Positions 33,309 to 40,642 of a DNA stretch of 54,639 nucleotides are shown piece after piece. The DNA is from JACVRW01 sp035705985 (GTDB lineage Bacteria > Actinomycetota > Thermoleophilia > Solirubrobacterales > Thermoleophilaceae): positions 1 through 54,639 of the forward strand of contig DASSVP010000189.1 in assembly GCA_035705985.1 (NCBI GenBank), in the 5' to 3' direction. A program made the translations under genes and the position numbers. The notes below the pieces were generated by a model. The model worked only from the letters and a program-made list of their open reading frames with translations, was not told the origin of the DNA and ran no database searches. Positions within the stretch are counted from its first letter, which is position 1. The number at the start of each line of letters is the position of its first letter.

Positions 33309-34517
33309 CTATCCCGCCCCGAATCGCCTTGGCGACCAGCCAGGGCGCCGGGCCTGTGGGAGGCGGCGCGGGATTCGCGGCCAGGACTCCACCCGCTCGG
33401 CGGGTCCCGCCCGGAGAGCGGCCTCGACCTCGCGTGGGAATGCCTCGCGGAAGACCGACGAGTCGAAGCGGCGCGCGTTCGCCACGCAGTCCTGCGGGTC
33501 TACGGAGGCCGTATCAAAATCCGCAACCGCATCGGCGAGCTCCGCCGCCCCCCCGTCCCAGTAGCGGCCGGTGACGTCCTCGACAACGTTCTCCAAGAGG
33601 CCGCCGGCGGCCCTCGCCAGGACCGGCCTCCCCGCGGCCTGTGCCTCGACGGCCGCGATCCCGAACTCCTCGCCCGCGGTGACCACGAGCGCGCGGCAGC
33701 TCGACAGTAGGCCGGCCACCTCGCCGTCGCTCACGCGTCCCGCGAAACTGACCGTCGGCCCGGCCAGCCGTCTGAGACGGCGGCGGTCTGGACCGTCGCC
33801 CGCGATCACGAGCGGGAGCCGGAGCCTGTTGAACGCGGCGATCGCCACGTCGATTCGCTTGTGCGAGACGAGCTCGGAGACGATCAGGTAGTGATCGCCG
33901 ACGGGCCCCGGCCGGAACCGCTCTGTCGCGACGGGTGGATACACGATCCCGGAGTCGCGCCCGAAGTACGCGCGGATGCGCGCCTGCGTCGTCCGCGAGT
34001 TCGTGGTGTAGCGGCTCACCCGCTGGGCCGCGATCCAATCCCACTCGCGCCAGCGCCTGAAGAGCCCGCGCAGCAGCGCCCGCGAGACGGGGTCCCCGCG
34101 CTCGGACAGCGTGCGCTGCCGCTCATTCCAGGCGTAGCGAAACGGGTTGTGGCAGTAGCTCACATGCACGGTGCGCTCGTCGCAGATCACGGCGTGCGCC
34201 CACGCACTCGAGCTCGAGACCACCAGGTCATACCCCGACAGGTCGAAGGACTCGATCGCAGCCGGGTAGAACGGAAGCAGCGCTCGAAAGGTTCGCGCCG
34301 TCGGCCGCGCGCCCTGGAGGAACGAGGTGTGGACGCGGCGGTGCGCGAAGCGGCCCTCGGTGCCACGCTCGTCGTAGACCGGTGTGAATATGTCCGCGTC
34401 GGGCCAGAGCGCGCAGATCTCCAGGAACACCCGGTCGGCGCCGCGGATGCTCACGAGAAAATCATGGACGAGGGCCGTGCGCGGCCCGCCCCCGCCTGAC
34501 ACACCGTGACTGCTCAC
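33309..34517 (-). CDS. GT4 glycosyltransferase
   Basis: This protein of about 402 aa has an N-terminal TALVHDFLVSIRGADRVF, typical of GT4 enzymes that begin with a His-Asp loop. It has a CHNPFRYAWNERQRTL segment and YLIVSELVSHKRIDVAIAAF in the donor domain. The E-x7-E motif is GEEFGIAAVEAQAAGRPV. It resembles WbaZ/mannosyl- and rhamnosyl-transferases of O-antigen loci. GTG 34517 is preferred because TAGACT sits 7 nt before it, as for other leaderless starts here; GTG 34502 is a possible shorter start, and an ATG further upstream would cross the divergent gene. The donor is unknown. Confidence 0.9.
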   Translation of the reverse strand: MSSHGVSGGGGPRTALVHDFLVSIRGADRVFLEICALWPDADIFTPVYDERGTEGRFAHRRVHTSFLQGARPTARTFRALLPFYPAAIESFDLSGYDLVVSSSSAWAHAVICDERTVHVSYCHNPFRYAWNERQRTLSERGDPVSRALLRGLFRRWREWDWIAAQRVSRYTTNSRTTQARIRAYFGRDSGIVYPPVATERFRPGPVGDHYLIVSELVSHKRIDVAIAAFNRLRLPLVIAGDGPDRRRLRRLAGPTVSFAGRVSDGEVAGLLSSCRALVVTAGEEFGIAAVEAQAAGRPVLARAAGGLLENVVEDVTGRYWDGGAAELADAVADFDTASVDPQDCVANARRFDSSVFREAFPREVEAALRAGPAERVESWPRIPRRLPQARRPGWSPRRFGAG

Positions 34518-34524
34518 CGGCAGC

Positions 34525-34545
34525 AGTCTACGAGGCGGATAGGGT
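34525..34545. promoter_or_regulatory. Divergent leaderless promoters
   Basis: TAGACT (34530-34525, minus) ends 7 nt before GTG 34517. TAGGGT (34540-34545, plus) ends 8 nt before ATG 34554. These two -10-like hexamers are back to back in a 36-bp spacer between two GT4 genes. No Shine-Dalgarno sequence is seen for either. Confidence 0.55.
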
Positions 34546-34553
34546 GCGGTTCC

Positions 34554-35609
34554 ATGCGGGTCGCCGTCGACGGTCGGAGCTTCCGGGCGGCCGGGCGCGG
34601 GCGGGGCATCACGGTTTACGTCGAGTGTCTGCTCGACGAGCTGCGGCGCGCGCATCCCCGAGACAGCTTCACACCCGTCGCCCTTGGGCGGCTCGGGAGG
34701 CTGACCGCGGCGACCCTCGGGCGTCCCCGACTGGATCGGCTCGCCGGTGGCTGCGATGTCGCCTGGCTACCCGCCCCGGCCCCCGCCGGTGTCCCGGCCG
34801 ACGTGCCGATGGTGCTGACGCTCCACGACCTCTCCTTCGAGCATCGGCCGTCGGACTACAGCCGCTACGAGCGGCTATGGCATCGGGCCGCGCGCCCGCG
34901 CCGGCTGGCTGGACGGGCCAGTCGCGTGATCGCGGTGTCGGAGGCCGTCCGGCGCCAGGCGATCGACGAGTGGGGGCTCGACCCGGCGCGCGTCGTGACG
35001 GTTCTGTCCGGGCCGGGTCGTCCGCCGTCTCCGCTCGGACGGCTCCCGGCCGGCCTCGATCCCGGGTTCGTCCTCGCGGTCGGCGCGCTCGAGCCGCGCA
35101 AGCGCCCCGACCTCCTGATCGATGCCCACAGGCGCGCGCGCGAGCGCGGGCTGCGTGCGGGACTGGTGTTCGCGGGACCGGGCGATCCGCCGAGACCCGC
35201 GGACGATGAGCTTGCACGCACGGCCGCCGCGCGCGAGCCGGGCGCGCGGTTCCTCGGGCGAGTCGACGACACGACCCTCGAGGCGCTCTACGCCAATGCT
35301 CTGGCGCTCGCGTGCCCGTCGTCGGAGGAGGGCTTCGGCTTTACGCCGCTGGAGGCGGCCGTGCGAGGCACGCCGGCTGTGGTGACGGCGCTGGCGCCCT
35401 TTCGCGAGACGCTCGGTGACGCAGCCGTCTCGGTCGCGCCGGGTGACGCGGACGCGCTGGCGGACGCATTCCTGGAATTGGAGCGTCATCGAGAAGCCCG
35501 CGAGCGGCTGGCCGCAGCGGCCCGGGCCGCGGCGGGCCGACTCTCGTGGGAGCGCGCCGCACGCGCGACCCGGGCGGTGCTGGCGGCAGCCGCCGAGGAG
35601 GCCGCGTGA
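34554..35609 (+). CDS. GT4 glycosyltransferase
   Basis: This 351-aa GT-B enzyme begins MRVAVDGRSFRAAGRGRGIT, with the acceptor glycine loop, and has LTLHDLSFEHRP, RASRVIAVSEAVRRQAI, FVLAVGALEPRKRPDLLI and the E-x7-E motif in SEEGFGFTPLEAAVRGTP. It is of the mannosyl/rhamnosyltransferase type. ATG 34554 is decided by the TAGGGT 8 nt upstream and by the conserved start of the fold; an earlier ATG at 34506 would cross the divergent gene start. It overlaps the next gene by GTGA. Confidence 0.92.
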   Translation: MRVAVDGRSFRAAGRGRGITVYVECLLDELRRAHPRDSFTPVALGRLGRLTAATLGRPRLDRLAGGCDVAWLPAPAPAGVPADVPMVLTLHDLSFEHRPSDYSRYERLWHRAARPRRLAGRASRVIAVSEAVRRQAIDEWGLDPARVVTVLSGPGRPPSPLGRLPAGLDPGFVLAVGALEPRKRPDLLIDAHRRARERGLRAGLVFAGPGDPPRPADDELARTAAAREPGARFLGRVDDTTLEALYANALALACPSSEEGFGFTPLEAAVRGTPAVVTALAPFRETLGDAAVSVAPGDADALADAFLELERHREARERLAAAARAAAGRLSWERAARATRAVLAAAAEEAA

Positions 35610-36505
35610 TCCGCTTCGCGATCGTGACCGTCACGCACGACTCCGAGAACGATCTGCGACGGCTGCTCGACTCGATCGATCGCGAGCTCGGCCGCGCGCG
35701 GCCGCAGGTGGTCGTGGTGGACAACGGATCCGCAGACGGGTCGGCAGCGCTCGCCGCCGAGTGGGGAGCGGAGCTCGTGGCGCTCGAGCAGAACGTGGGC
35801 TTCGGGGCGGGCTGCAACGTTGGGATAGAGCGCGTCACGACGCCCGTCACCGCGCTCGTCAACCCGGACGTGGAGCTGCTCGACGCCGGCCTCGCGGAGT
35901 TGGCCCGGCGAGCCGAGGCGGACAGGGCCTTGCTCGCACCGCGCTTGCTCAACGCCGATGGGAGCGTCCAGGACAGCGCGCATCCCCCGCCCGGCCGCCC
36001 CGACGCCGTCGTGCCCGCGCTGATCCCGCGCCCATTGCTCCCGCCGCGGCTGCGCCGACGCTACGAGCCGTGGCGAACCGCTGATACGACACGCGTCGGC
36101 TGGGCGATAGCCGCGTGCCTCGTCGCTCGTACCGGGCTGCTTCGCGCCTTGGGTCCGTTCGATGCGAGCGTGTTTCTCTTCTATGAGGACATGGAGCTGT
36201 GCCTGGCCGCCGCCCGCGCGGGCGTCCCGACGGTGCTTCACCCGGACGTCGCGCTCCGGCACGTGGGCGGGACGTCCACGAGCCGGGCGCTGACCAGCGC
36301 CAGGGACCTCGAGCTTCGAGCCGCGCGCCGCCGGGAGGTGGTCGCGCGGGAGGGCCGGCTGAGGCTGGCGCTGGACGATGCCGCCCAGGCGGCAACGTTC
36401 GCGACGCGCGCGGCGGCACGCAGGATCGCGCGCCGCGGCGGGGCGTACGAGCACGCTCAGCTCCACGCGCTCCGTGCGGCGCGCCGTGGCCGGACGCGAC
36501 GCTAG
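35606..36505 (+). CDS. GT2 glycosyltransferase (rhamnosyltransferase-like)
   Basis: This 299-aa GT-A enzyme has FAIVTVTHDSENDLRRLL, VVVVDNGSADGSAAL, NVGFGAGCNVGIE and NPDVELLD, the family's DXD-type site. The segment GWAIAACLVARTGLLRALG and FDASVFLFYEDMELCLAA is characteristic of WbbL/RfbF-like rhamnosyltransferases. The C-terminal 50 residues are basic and helical. It starts at GTG 35606 (GTGA overlap). Its TAG stop doubles as the start of a TAGGCT -10-like element for the LPXTG gene. Confidence 0.92.
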   Translation: MIRFAIVTVTHDSENDLRRLLDSIDRELGRARPQVVVVDNGSADGSAALAAEWGAELVALEQNVGFGAGCNVGIERVTTPVTALVNPDVELLDAGLAELARRAEADRALLAPRLLNADGSVQDSAHPPPGRPDAVVPALIPRPLLPPRLRRRYEPWRTADTTRVGWAIAACLVARTGLLRALGPFDASVFLFYEDMELCLAAARAGVPTVLHPDVALRHVGGTSTSRALTSARDLELRAARRREVVAREGRLRLALDDAAQAATFATRAAARRIARRGGAYEHAQLHALRAARRGRTRR

Positions 36506-36508
36506 GCT
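36503..36508 (+). promoter_or_regulatory. Leaderless -10-like element TAGGCT using the upstream stop codon
   Basis: TAGGCT begins with the stop of the GT2 gene and ends 8 nt before ATG 36517. Sequence, spacing and stop-codon reuse are the same as at 27567. It suggests the small LPXTG gene has its own start of transcription. Confidence 0.5.
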
Positions 36509-36516
36509 TCGCCGCC

Positions 36517-36846
36517 ATGCGCCGCCCAGTTGCCCTGCTGCTAGCCGCCTTCATGCTGCTCGTCCCGTCCGCCGCGATGGCCCAGAGCGCCGGCGACGAG
36601 CAGTACGCCGACCCGTTCGGCGAGGTGGAGGAGCCGAGCGGCTCGCAGGAGGAGCCCGCCGCGCCGGAGGAGCCCGCCCCGGCCCCCGCTCCCGCGGAGA
36701 CGGCCGTGCCGGCCGAGGAGGTCCTCGCCTCCCAGGAGACCGGCGCGCACACGCTCCCGGCGACCGGCCTGCCGGTCGGCTTGATGGCCGGCGCGGGAGC
36801 CGCCCTCGTCGCCGCCGGCGGCGCGCTGCGCCGGCGCGTGTCCTGA
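36517..36846 (+). CDS. Small secreted LPXTG-type wall-anchored protein
   Basis: This 109-aa protein has a Sec signal peptide (residues 1-22, ending AAMAQ), a short acidic Pro/Ala/Glu-rich region (about 30-70), then the sortase motif LPATG at 80-84, a hydrophobic segment (about 86-103) and the terminal RRR tail. This is a complete class A-like sorting signal on an almost domainless stalk. It lies between two glycosyltransferase genes, with an ATG start 11 nt after the first and its stop overlapping the next start. No sortase gene is in the window. It may present or tether glycan at the surface; its function is unknown. Confidence 0.87.
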   Translation: MRRPVALLLAAFMLLVPSAAMAQSAGDEQYADPFGEVEEPSGSQEEPAAPEEPAPAPAPAETAVPAEEVLASQETGAHTLPATGLPVGLMAGAGAALVAAGGALRRRVS

Positions 36847-37880
36847 GCGCCGCGCCGGTCGCGATCAACGGGCGCGCCGCGGCGCGCCGCGAGGTGGGCG
36901 GTGTCGAGCGGTGGGCGCGCGAGCTGTGCGCCCGTCTTCCCGAGCAGCGCCCGGAGCGCTACGCGGTCCGCGGGCCGCCGGCCGCCCTGGCTCACCGGGC
37001 CGGGCACGCCTGGGAGCAGGCCGTGCTGCCGCTCGCGGCGCGCGGCTCGGAGCTGCTCCTCTCACCTGCGAACACCGCGCCGCTGGCGGTGCGCCGCAAC
37101 GTCGTGGTGGTGCACGACACCGCACCGTTCCAGGATCCCTCCTGGTACGGCCGCGCCTATGGAGCCTGGCACCGGGCGCTGATACCGCCCCTCGTCCGGC
37201 GCGCGCGGCTCGTGATCACGCCGTCCGAGTTCGTGCGCGACGAGCTGACCGAGCGATTCGGCGTGCCCGCCGAGCGCGTCCGCGCGGTGCCTCCCGGCGT
37301 GGACCCGGCCTTCGGCGCGCCGCCGGACCCGGGCCCGCTGCTCCGCCGCGTGGGGCTGGGACGCGCGTACGTGCTCGCGGTCGGCACGGACAGCCCGCGC
37401 AAGAACCTCGCTCTGCTCGACGCGATCGCCCCCGCGCTCGACGAGGCGGGCTTCGACACCGTGATCGCCGGCTCCGCGCGCGCCTACCTCCCGGCGTCCA
37501 CGCCGGGCCGCGCGCGGCGGCTCGGCTACGTCGCGGACCGCGACCTCCCCGCTCTCTACGCGGGCGCGGCCGTGTTCGCGATGCCGTCGCTCTACGAGGG
37601 CTTCGGGCTGCCGTGCGTGGAGGCGATGGCGGCCGGGACGCCGGTCGTGGCCTCCGCGCGCGCCGCCCTCCTCGAGGCCTGCGGCGGCGCCGCGCTGTTC
37701 GCAGACCCGGCCGATCCGGACGGCTTCACGGCCGCCGTCCTGCTCGCCGCCGGCAGCGAGCGCGAGCGGCTTCGGGCAGCCGGCCGGCGGCGCGCCGCGC
37801 AGCTCACCTGGGACCGGACCGCGCAGGCGGTCGATTCGGCGCTCGAGCCGCTGCTGAGCGCTACTGGCAGACGCCGGTAG
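36843..37880 (+). CDS. GT4 glycosyltransferase, probable CTG start
   Basis: This 345-aa GT-B enzyme shows VAINGRAAARREVGGVERWA at the N-terminus, VVVHDTAPFQDPSWYGRAYG, RRARLVITPSEFVRDEL, YVLAVGTDSPRKNLALLDAI and the E-x7-E motif YEGFGLPCVEAMAAGTPVV. The conserved N-terminal strand VAINGR lies upstream of the first canonical start (GTG 36894). The only fitting start is CTG 36843, whose CTGA overlaps the LPXTG stop exactly like the NTGA overlaps elsewhere in the locus. Starting at 36894 would remove 17 conserved residues. It overlaps the convergent hydrolase gene by 20 bp. The donor sugar is unknown. Confidence 0.88.
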   Translation: MSAAPVAINGRAAARREVGGVERWARELCARLPEQRPERYAVRGPPAALAHRAGHAWEQAVLPLAARGSELLLSPANTAPLAVRRNVVVVHDTAPFQDPSWYGRAYGAWHRALIPPLVRRARLVITPSEFVRDELTERFGVPAERVRAVPPGVDPAFGAPPDPGPLLRRVGLGRAYVLAVGTDSPRKNLALLDAIAPALDEAGFDTVIAGSARAYLPASTPGRARRLGYVADRDLPALYAGAAVFAMPSLYEGFGLPCVEAMAAGTPVVASARAALLEACGGAALFADPADPDGFTAAVLLAAGSERERLRAAGRRRAAQLTWDRTAQAVDSALEPLLSATGRRR

Positions 37881-38988
37881 CCGTCTTCAGGCAGCCCTGG
37901 AAGCGCTGCGCGCTCCGCTGGTACGCGCTCAGCGCCGGCTGGCGCTGGAAGCTCCCGTCGTCGAACCGCTGGAGCCCGGCGTAGTTGAAGATGCTGCCGC
38001 CGCGCCCGTACGGCGACGCCCACGTGTACCAGAACACCTTGCGGACCCCGAGCTTCCGCCGCCGGGCGACCATCGCGCTGTACATCTGGCTCAGCTTCGC
38101 GGCCATGCCCGCCGGCGTCTCCTGGCGCTGGTACCTGATGCCCTGCGTGCGGCCCTTCGAGGCCGGCCAGGTGATCTCCGTCAGGTAGATCGGCTTGCGG
38201 CGGTCGCCGCGGAGGCGCATGGTCTCGCGGAAGAAGCGGGTGGCCTTGATCGCACGCTTCACGGTCTGCGGGAAGATCTGGAGGGCGGCGACGTCGAAGT
38301 AGCGCCTGATGCCGCGGTCGTACAGGACGGCGATCTCCTCCCAGGCCCGCTGGGTGATGCCCGCCATGACGACCTTCGCACCCGGGTCGACGCTCTTGAT
38401 GATGTTGTAGGAGCTGCGCAGCAGGAGCGGGTACGCGCGCGCGTAGCCGAAGGGCCCCTTCTCCGGAGCGTCCCAGTACGCGAGCAGGTGCGGCTCGTTC
38501 CAGATCTGCCACTCGCGCAGCGGCTGTTCCGGCAGCTCCGGGTTCTCGGCCCAGAACTTGCCGCCCGGCCCGTAGCGGTCGACCAGCGCGGCCAGGTAGG
38601 TCACGTAGTCGGATCGCCGCCGCGGCGGCGACGTGGTCCGGTTCGGGTACGCCCGCGCCCAGCGCGGCGCGTAGAAGATGATCGGAAGCACCTCGATGTT
38701 CCTCAGCGCGGCCCGGCGGACGACCGGGTCGGTCTGGGCGAAGCTGATCGGGGTGCCGCGGCCGTCGTGCTGCGCGGCGTCCCAGTTGAAGACGGTCCGC
38801 ACCGACTCCACGCCCGACGTCGCCATGAGCTCCCACTGGCCGTCCTGCACGTCGGCGGGCGCGCTCGCCACGCCGTGGTCGTACATCACGCCGAAGAATC
38901 CCTGTGGGGCGCTGCGAGCCCCGGACGCGGCGGGGACCGCGGCCAGCAGCGCGGCCAGCGCCGCGAGGGTTGTGACCAGGGCTCGCAC
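37861..38988 (-). CDS. Secreted glycoside hydrolase-like protein (GH-A clan)
   Basis: This 375-aa protein has a signal peptide (about 1-23, ending ASG or ASA). The TIM-barrel-like body has VESVRTVFNWDAAQ, then WQIWNEPHLLAYW, the NEP motif whose Glu is the acid/base in clan GH-A, and PIYLTEITWPASKG with the probable nucleophile Glu. It resembles cellulase/GH39-type enzymes that act on polysaccharides. The GTG at 38988 begins 1 nt after the phosphatase stop. Lying beside a glycan locus, it could trim or release the exported polymer; whether it is catalytically active is unproven. Confidence 0.82.
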   Translation of the reverse strand: MRALVTTLAALAALLAAVPAASGARSAPQGFFGVMYDHGVASAPADVQDGQWELMATSGVESVRTVFNWDAAQHDGRGTPISFAQTDPVVRRAALRNIEVLPIIFYAPRWARAYPNRTTSPPRRRSDYVTYLAALVDRYGPGGKFWAENPELPEQPLREWQIWNEPHLLAYWDAPEKGPFGYARAYPLLLRSSYNIIKSVDPGAKVVMAGITQRAWEEIAVLYDRGIRRYFDVAALQIFPQTVKRAIKATRFFRETMRLRGDRRKPIYLTEITWPASKGRTQGIRYQRQETPAGMAAKLSQMYSAMVARRRKLGVRKVFWYTWASPYGRGGSIFNYAGLQRFDDGSFQRQPALSAYQRSAQRFQGCLKTATGVCQ

Positions 38989-38989
38989 G

Positions 38990-40588
38990 TCAGTTGCTGA
39001 AGTTCAGGACGAACGGCCCGCATGGCCGGCCGTCGTCCGTGAGGCGGCGTCCGTTGATGTCCTTCGGCGTCACCGTCAGCCGGTTCCGCGTGACCTTCAC
39101 CTGGCCGTAGCTGAACCGGTCTATCACGGAGCACTGCATGCCGACCCCGTTGGGCGGCGGCGGTGTCAGGAAGCCCGCGTCGGCGAGCTGGCCGGTGCCG
39201 TCCCGATCGGTGGCCTCGTCGATCTCCTCCTCGAAGTCGAGCGTGGCCGCCGGCCCGACGGTGATGTCCATGATCCCGCTGTTCCGCGGGCCGCCGTCCT
39301 CGAGCGTCTGGAAGCGGGCGTCGTTCGCGAGCGTGGCATGCACGTCCGCGCTCAGGAAGATCACGTTCCTCACGCCCTGAAGGCCCGCGAGCACCCGCTG
39401 GCGGTCCGCCTCGAAGCCCTCCCAGCGGTCGTACAGGTTCAGGTAGTACTGCTGGATCGCGAGCTCGTTCATGATCACCTTGAAGCGCGCGCTCGAGCGC
39501 CTCACGGCCCGCAGGAAGCGCTCGCGCTGGCGCTCGCCCAGGTAGGTCCGGTTGGGATCGCGGATCGCGTCGATGCACGCCTGCGACACCGAGGAGCCGA
39601 ACGGCGGGTAGAGCGGCGCGAACTCCGCTCGCAGCCGCTGCGGCGCGGTGGGCGCGAGGTCAGGCTCGCCGGTCTGGGGGTTGTTGCAGACGCCGTTCGC
39701 GTCCGCGTTCGCGCTGCGGAACGAGCGCTGGTCGAGGAAGAAGAGCTCGAGGTTCCGGCCCCAGCGCACCCGCCGGTAGAGGCCGTTCCGGCTGCTCCAG
39801 GTGACGGGCGAGTAGTCCCGGAAGGCTCGCGCCCCGCGCCGGTAGAGCACGCGGCCGTTCATGCTCAGCACATCGGCGTCGAGGAACGGCTCGAAGCTGT
39901 TCTCGGCGGGCGAGAAGTCGTCGATGAACTCGTGGTCGTCCCAGTGCGAGTAGAGGCCGGCGCCGGCGCGCAGCGCGCGGAGCTGCCGGTTCCGGAGGTT
40001 GATCCTGTACTTCGACCACTTCTGCCGTACGGTCAGGGCGAGCGGCTCGAGCCGGCCCGGGATCTCGCTGTCCGAGTAGATGGTGTCGCCCAGGTTGACG
40101 TTGAAGTCGTTGCGCTCGGCGCGCATACGGCCGTAGATGCCCCCGCCGTTCCAGTGCGGCCTGCGCCGGCCGGGCGCGGTGTTGAAGTCCGTGTCGCCGG
40201 TCCAGGCGAACTCGACCGTGGCGTCCTGCGAAGCCCGCGGCGCCGTGACGAACGTGCCCACGTCGCTCCGGCGGCGGCCGCGGCTGAAGCGGTAGAAGTA
40301 GCGCGTGTCCGGCCTCAGGCCGCGGACGCGCCGCTGCACGGTGTTGTTGTCTCGCTTGCGGGCGCGCACGAGGTACGCGTCCAGCCCGCGCGTGAAGCGG
40401 CGGTTGCGCGCGACGTCGAGCGTGTAGGCGCCGCCCCTGTTCGCTTTCGCCCACAGGATCGCGCTCCTCGCCGTCACGTCGCCGGCCTGAACCCCGAGTG
40501 AGAAGCCGCGCGCCGCGTGGGCCGAGGGCGCGAGCGCGAGGATGACGAGGGCTGTCACGGCGACTGGTATGGAGCGGTTCACGCGCAT
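38990..40588 (-). CDS. Secreted PhoD-like alkaline phosphatase/phosphodiesterase
   Basis: This 532-aa protein has a Sec-type signal peptide (about 1-26; no twin-arginine motif, unlike classic Tat-exported PhoD). An N-terminal immunoglobulin/Fn3-like domain (about 27-110) is followed by the metallophosphoesterase core with FAWTGDTDFN, DFNVNLGDTIYSDSE, LYSHWDDHEFIDDFSP, ELFFLDQRSFRSAN and FLSADVHATL, which carry the metal-binding Asp, His and Asn residues. PhoD enzymes hydrolyse phosphodiesters, including wall teichoic acids. It may work on phosphate links in the surface glycan. TAGGAT lies 11 nt before the ATG. Confidence 0.9.
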   Translation of the reverse strand: MRVNRSIPVAVTALVILALAPSAHAARGFSLGVQAGDVTARSAILWAKANRGGAYTLDVARNRRFTRGLDAYLVRARKRDNNTVQRRVRGLRPDTRYFYRFSRGRRRSDVGTFVTAPRASQDATVEFAWTGDTDFNTAPGRRRPHWNGGGIYGRMRAERNDFNVNLGDTIYSDSEIPGRLEPLALTVRQKWSKYRINLRNRQLRALRAGAGLYSHWDDHEFIDDFSPAENSFEPFLDADVLSMNGRVLYRRGARAFRDYSPVTWSSRNGLYRRVRWGRNLELFFLDQRSFRSANADANGVCNNPQTGEPDLAPTAPQRLRAEFAPLYPPFGSSVSQACIDAIRDPNRTYLGERQRERFLRAVRRSSARFKVIMNELAIQQYYLNLYDRWEGFEADRQRVLAGLQGVRNVIFLSADVHATLANDARFQTLEDGGPRNSGIMDITVGPAATLDFEEEIDEATDRDGTGQLADAGFLTPPPPNGVGMQCSVIDRFSYGQVKVTRNRLTVTPKDINGRRLTDDGRPCGPFVLNFSN

Positions 40589-40599
40589 GAGAACCCGGC

Positions 40600-40634
40600 A
40601 TCCTACGGAAGGTTGCGGCAGGCACCGGTACCCT
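40600..40634. promoter_or_regulatory. Divergent promoters between phoD-like and aidB-like genes
   Basis: TACCCT (40629-40634) ends 8 nt before ATG 40643, giving a leaderless start like that of the flippase gene at 8880 (same hexamer and spacing). On the minus strand TAGGAT (40605-40600) ends 11 nt before ATG 40588. The 54-bp spacer has no obvious -35 or Shine-Dalgarno sequence. Confidence 0.5.
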
Positions 40635-40642
40635 GCGTGCCA

